Notes under the pieces: generated by a model
What the model saw: the letters and a program-made list of their open reading frames with translations, nothing else
Database searches by the model: none
Told to the model about the DNA's origin: nothing
In this document: positions 22,648-24,024 of the stretch, piece after piece
How positions within the stretch are numbered: the stretch's first letter is position 1
Layout of the letters: each line of letters starts with the position of its first letter
Origin: UBA6901 sp964355495
Lineage (GTDB): Bacteria > Pseudomonadota > Gammaproteobacteria > Acidiferrobacterales > UBA6901
NCBI GenBank assembly: GCA_964355495.1
Contig: CAYHES010000018.1
Coordinates: 1 to 24,024, forward strand
Direction: 5' to 3'
DNA: 24,024 nucleotides
Translations under genes and position numbers: made by a program

Positions 22648-23099
22648 ATCCGGCCCCGTTCCGGGCGGTGGTGGACGCCAGTGTCGCGGTGAAGATTTTT
22701 GTGCCCGAGGCGCTTTCTGCCGAAGCACAGGCGGTATTCTCGCGCTTCGCCTCGGAAAACGGCGCCGAACTGATCGTGCCCGATTTACTTTTTATCGAGT
22801 GCGCGAACGTGTTCTGGAAATGGGTGCAGCGATCTGCCTACCCGGCAAAAGCCGCCCAGGAACATCTGCGTGATCTAACGGGCCTTGGCCTGACGGCGAT
22901 CCCTACCCAGGTTCTGGCCGACGACGCCCTGGACATTGCATTGAAACACCGAGTCACGGCCTATGATGCCTGCTACATCGCCGCTGCGGCCCAACTGCGG
23001 CTTCCATTGATTACCGCCGACGAGAAGCTGGTAGGGCAGGTGGCGAAAGGCTCCTATGATGTGCAGTGGTTGGGGGATGTGAAATCAGTGTCACCTTGA
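22644..23099 (+). CDS. vapC: VapC-type PIN-domain ribonuclease toxin
   Basis: A 151-residue PIN-domain protein. The acidic metal-binding residues are all in place: Asp11 (VVDASV), Glu52 (FIECAN), Asp108 (AYDACYIAAA) and Asp126 (TADEKL). Such toxins cut RNA, often specific tRNAs, when the antitoxin is lost. The start is GTG at 22644, overlapping the antitoxin stop by four bases. It is followed 27 bases later by hsdM, so the pair sits directly against a restriction-modification operon. Confidence 0.93.
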   Translation: MNPAPFRAVVDASVAVKIFVPEALSAEAQAVFSRFASENGAELIVPDLLFIECANVFWKWVQRSAYPAKAAQEHLRDLTGLGLTAIPTQVLADDALDIALKHRVTAYDACYIAAAAQLRLPLITADEKLVGQVAKGSYDVQWLGDVKSVSP

Positions 23100-23126
23100 G
23101 TCTGTAAGTCAGGCAGTGAGGGAGGA

Positions 23127-24024
23127 ATGGCTGTAGTGACCAACACCAAGAGAAAGCAGGCGCCTGTCAAAGCCGCCGAAAAAGACAAATCCCTCGAAAC
23201 CTGGATCTGGGACGCCGCCTGTTCCATCCGCGGCGCGAAGGACGCCGCGAAATACAAGGAATTCATCCTCCCGCTCATTTTCACCAAGCGCCTGTGCGAT
23301 GTTTTCGATGACGAGTTGAACCGCATCGCCCAAGAGGTCGGTTCGCGCGCCAAGGCCTTCAAACTGGTGAAAGCCGACAAGAAGCTCGTGCGCTTCTACC
23401 TGCCGCTCGCACCCAAGAACCCGGACGACGCCGTATGGTCTGTCATCCGCACGCTCGCGGACAAGATCGGCGAGCAGCTCACCACGTATATGCGCGCCAT
23501 CGCCGACGCCAACCCACTGCTCAAGGGCATCATCGACCGGGTGGACTTCAACGCCACCACCCATGGCCAGCGCGACATTGACGACGACCGCCTCTCCAAC
23601 CTCATCGAGGCCATCAGCGCCAAGCACCTCGGCCTGAATGACGTGGAGCCGGACATCATCGGCCGCAGCTACGAATACCTCATCCGCAAGTTCGCGGAAG
23701 GCTCGGGCCAGAGCGCGGGCGAGTTCTACACGCCCGCCGAGGTCGGCCTCGTCATGGCGCGCATCATGGACATCGAGCCGGGCATGGACGTGTACGACCC
23801 CTGCTGCGGCTCCGCCGGCCTGCTCATCAAGTGCGAGCTGGTGCTGAATGAGAAAATGGCTTCACTCCCCTCTCCCCGTGGGAGAGGGGCCTCCGCTTCT
23901 CCCCCTCTCCCTCTGGGAGAGGGTCGGGGTGAGGGTAAGAAGTTCGCGCCCGCCAAACTCTACGGTCAAGAAAACGAGCCCGGCACCTGGGCCATGGCCA
24001 ACATGAACATGATCATCCATGACA
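23127..24024 (+). CDS. hsdM: Type I restriction-modification methyltransferase HsdM, 3' end outside window
   Basis: The first 299 residues of the N6-adenine methyltransferase subunit, which with HsdS methylates the recognition site and with HsdR forms the restriction enzyme. The N-terminal helical domain (SLETWIWDAACSIRGAKDA) is followed by GEFYTPAEVGLVMARIM and SAM-binding motif I, DVYDPCCGSAGLLI. The catalytic NPPF motif would lie past the window. GGAGG at 23121-23125 is only 1 base from ATG 23127 but 10 from an in-frame GTG at 23136, so the latter may be the true start. Residues about 246-270 are encoded by a palindromic repeat inserted in frame, after which family sequence resumes (APAKLYGQENEPGTWAMANMNMIIHD). 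hsdS and hsdR presumably follow. Confidence 0.94.
   Translation, partial: MAVVTNTKRKQAPVKAAEKDKSLETWIWDAACSIRGAKDAAKYKEFILPLIFTKRLCDVFDDELNRIAQEVGSRAKAFKLVKADKKLVRFYLPLAPKNPDDAVWSVIRTLADKIGEQLTTYMRAIADANPLLKGIIDRVDFNATTHGQRDIDDDRLSNLIEAISAKHLGLNDVEPDIIGRSYEYLIRKFAEGSGQSAGEFYTPAEVGLVMARIMDIEPGMDVYDPCCGSAGLLIKCELVLNEKMASLPSPRGRGASASPPLPLGEGRGEGKKFAPAKLYGQENEPGTWAMANMNMIIHD
23863..23935 (+). repeat. CCCTCTCCC-type double palindrome inside hsdM
   Basis: Two hairpins, CCCCTCTCCC/GGGAGAGGGG (23867-23889) and CCCTCTCCC/GGGAGAGGG (23903-23923), followed by GGGGTGAGGG. Same family as the intergenic elements of this window. It keeps the hsdM frame open and adds about 25 residues. Confidence 0.9.

Overview
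The window is chromosomal DNA from a GC-rich gammaproteobacterium. The backbone order (aspS, nudB, yebC, ruvC-ruvA-ruvB, ybgC, tolQ-tolR-tolA-tolB-pal-cpoB, queE-queC, tRNA-Lys) is a conserved gammaproteobacterial block. The YeeE/YedE-type sulfur transporter and the density of REP-like repeats would suit a Chromatiales- or Acidiferrobacterales-like environmental lineage, but the sequence alone does not fix the genus.

Region by region: (1) 1-2484 holds the end of a DUF502 membrane protein and aspS. (2) 2885-6142 interrupts the usual order with a PhnD-like periplasmic binding protein tightly coupled to a membrane-bound diguanylate cyclase, then a convergent GNAT acetyltransferase with a decayed GFA-family fragment after it. 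(3) 6282-11117 is nudB, a small serine hydrolase, yebC and ruvCAB. ruvC is preceded by a 122-bp tandem duplication that makes a chain of short ORFs joined by TGATG, the last ending on the ruvC start codon. (4) 11271-16411 is the Tol-Pal envelope operon with ybgC and cpoB. (5) 16523-17907 is queE-queC for 7-deazaguanine (queuosine precursor) synthesis. (6) 18222-19465 is the YeeE/YedE transporter and a strong terminator. (7) From 19478 the window becomes accessory. An intact tRNA-Lys with its own promoter is followed by about 2.4 kb of exported small unknown proteins and a yefM-yoeB toxin-antitoxin pair, then a second copy of the tRNA-Lys 3' half. That is the signature of tRNA-targeted integration, although no integrase is visible. 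Beyond it lie a vapBC-type pair and the 5' part of a type I restriction-modification hsdM gene, so a defence island probably continues past the window.

Dispersed palindromic repeats of at least five families fill the intergenic gaps, and several have entered functional sequence: the ruvC and ruvB leaders, the first codons of queE, the stop codon of queC, and the coding frame of hsdM. The most notable points are the ruvC leader-ORF chain, the in-frame palindrome in hsdM, the binding-protein/diguanylate-cyclase pair, and the tRNA-Lys-bounded island. No CRISPR array, transposase, integrase or rRNA gene was seen.
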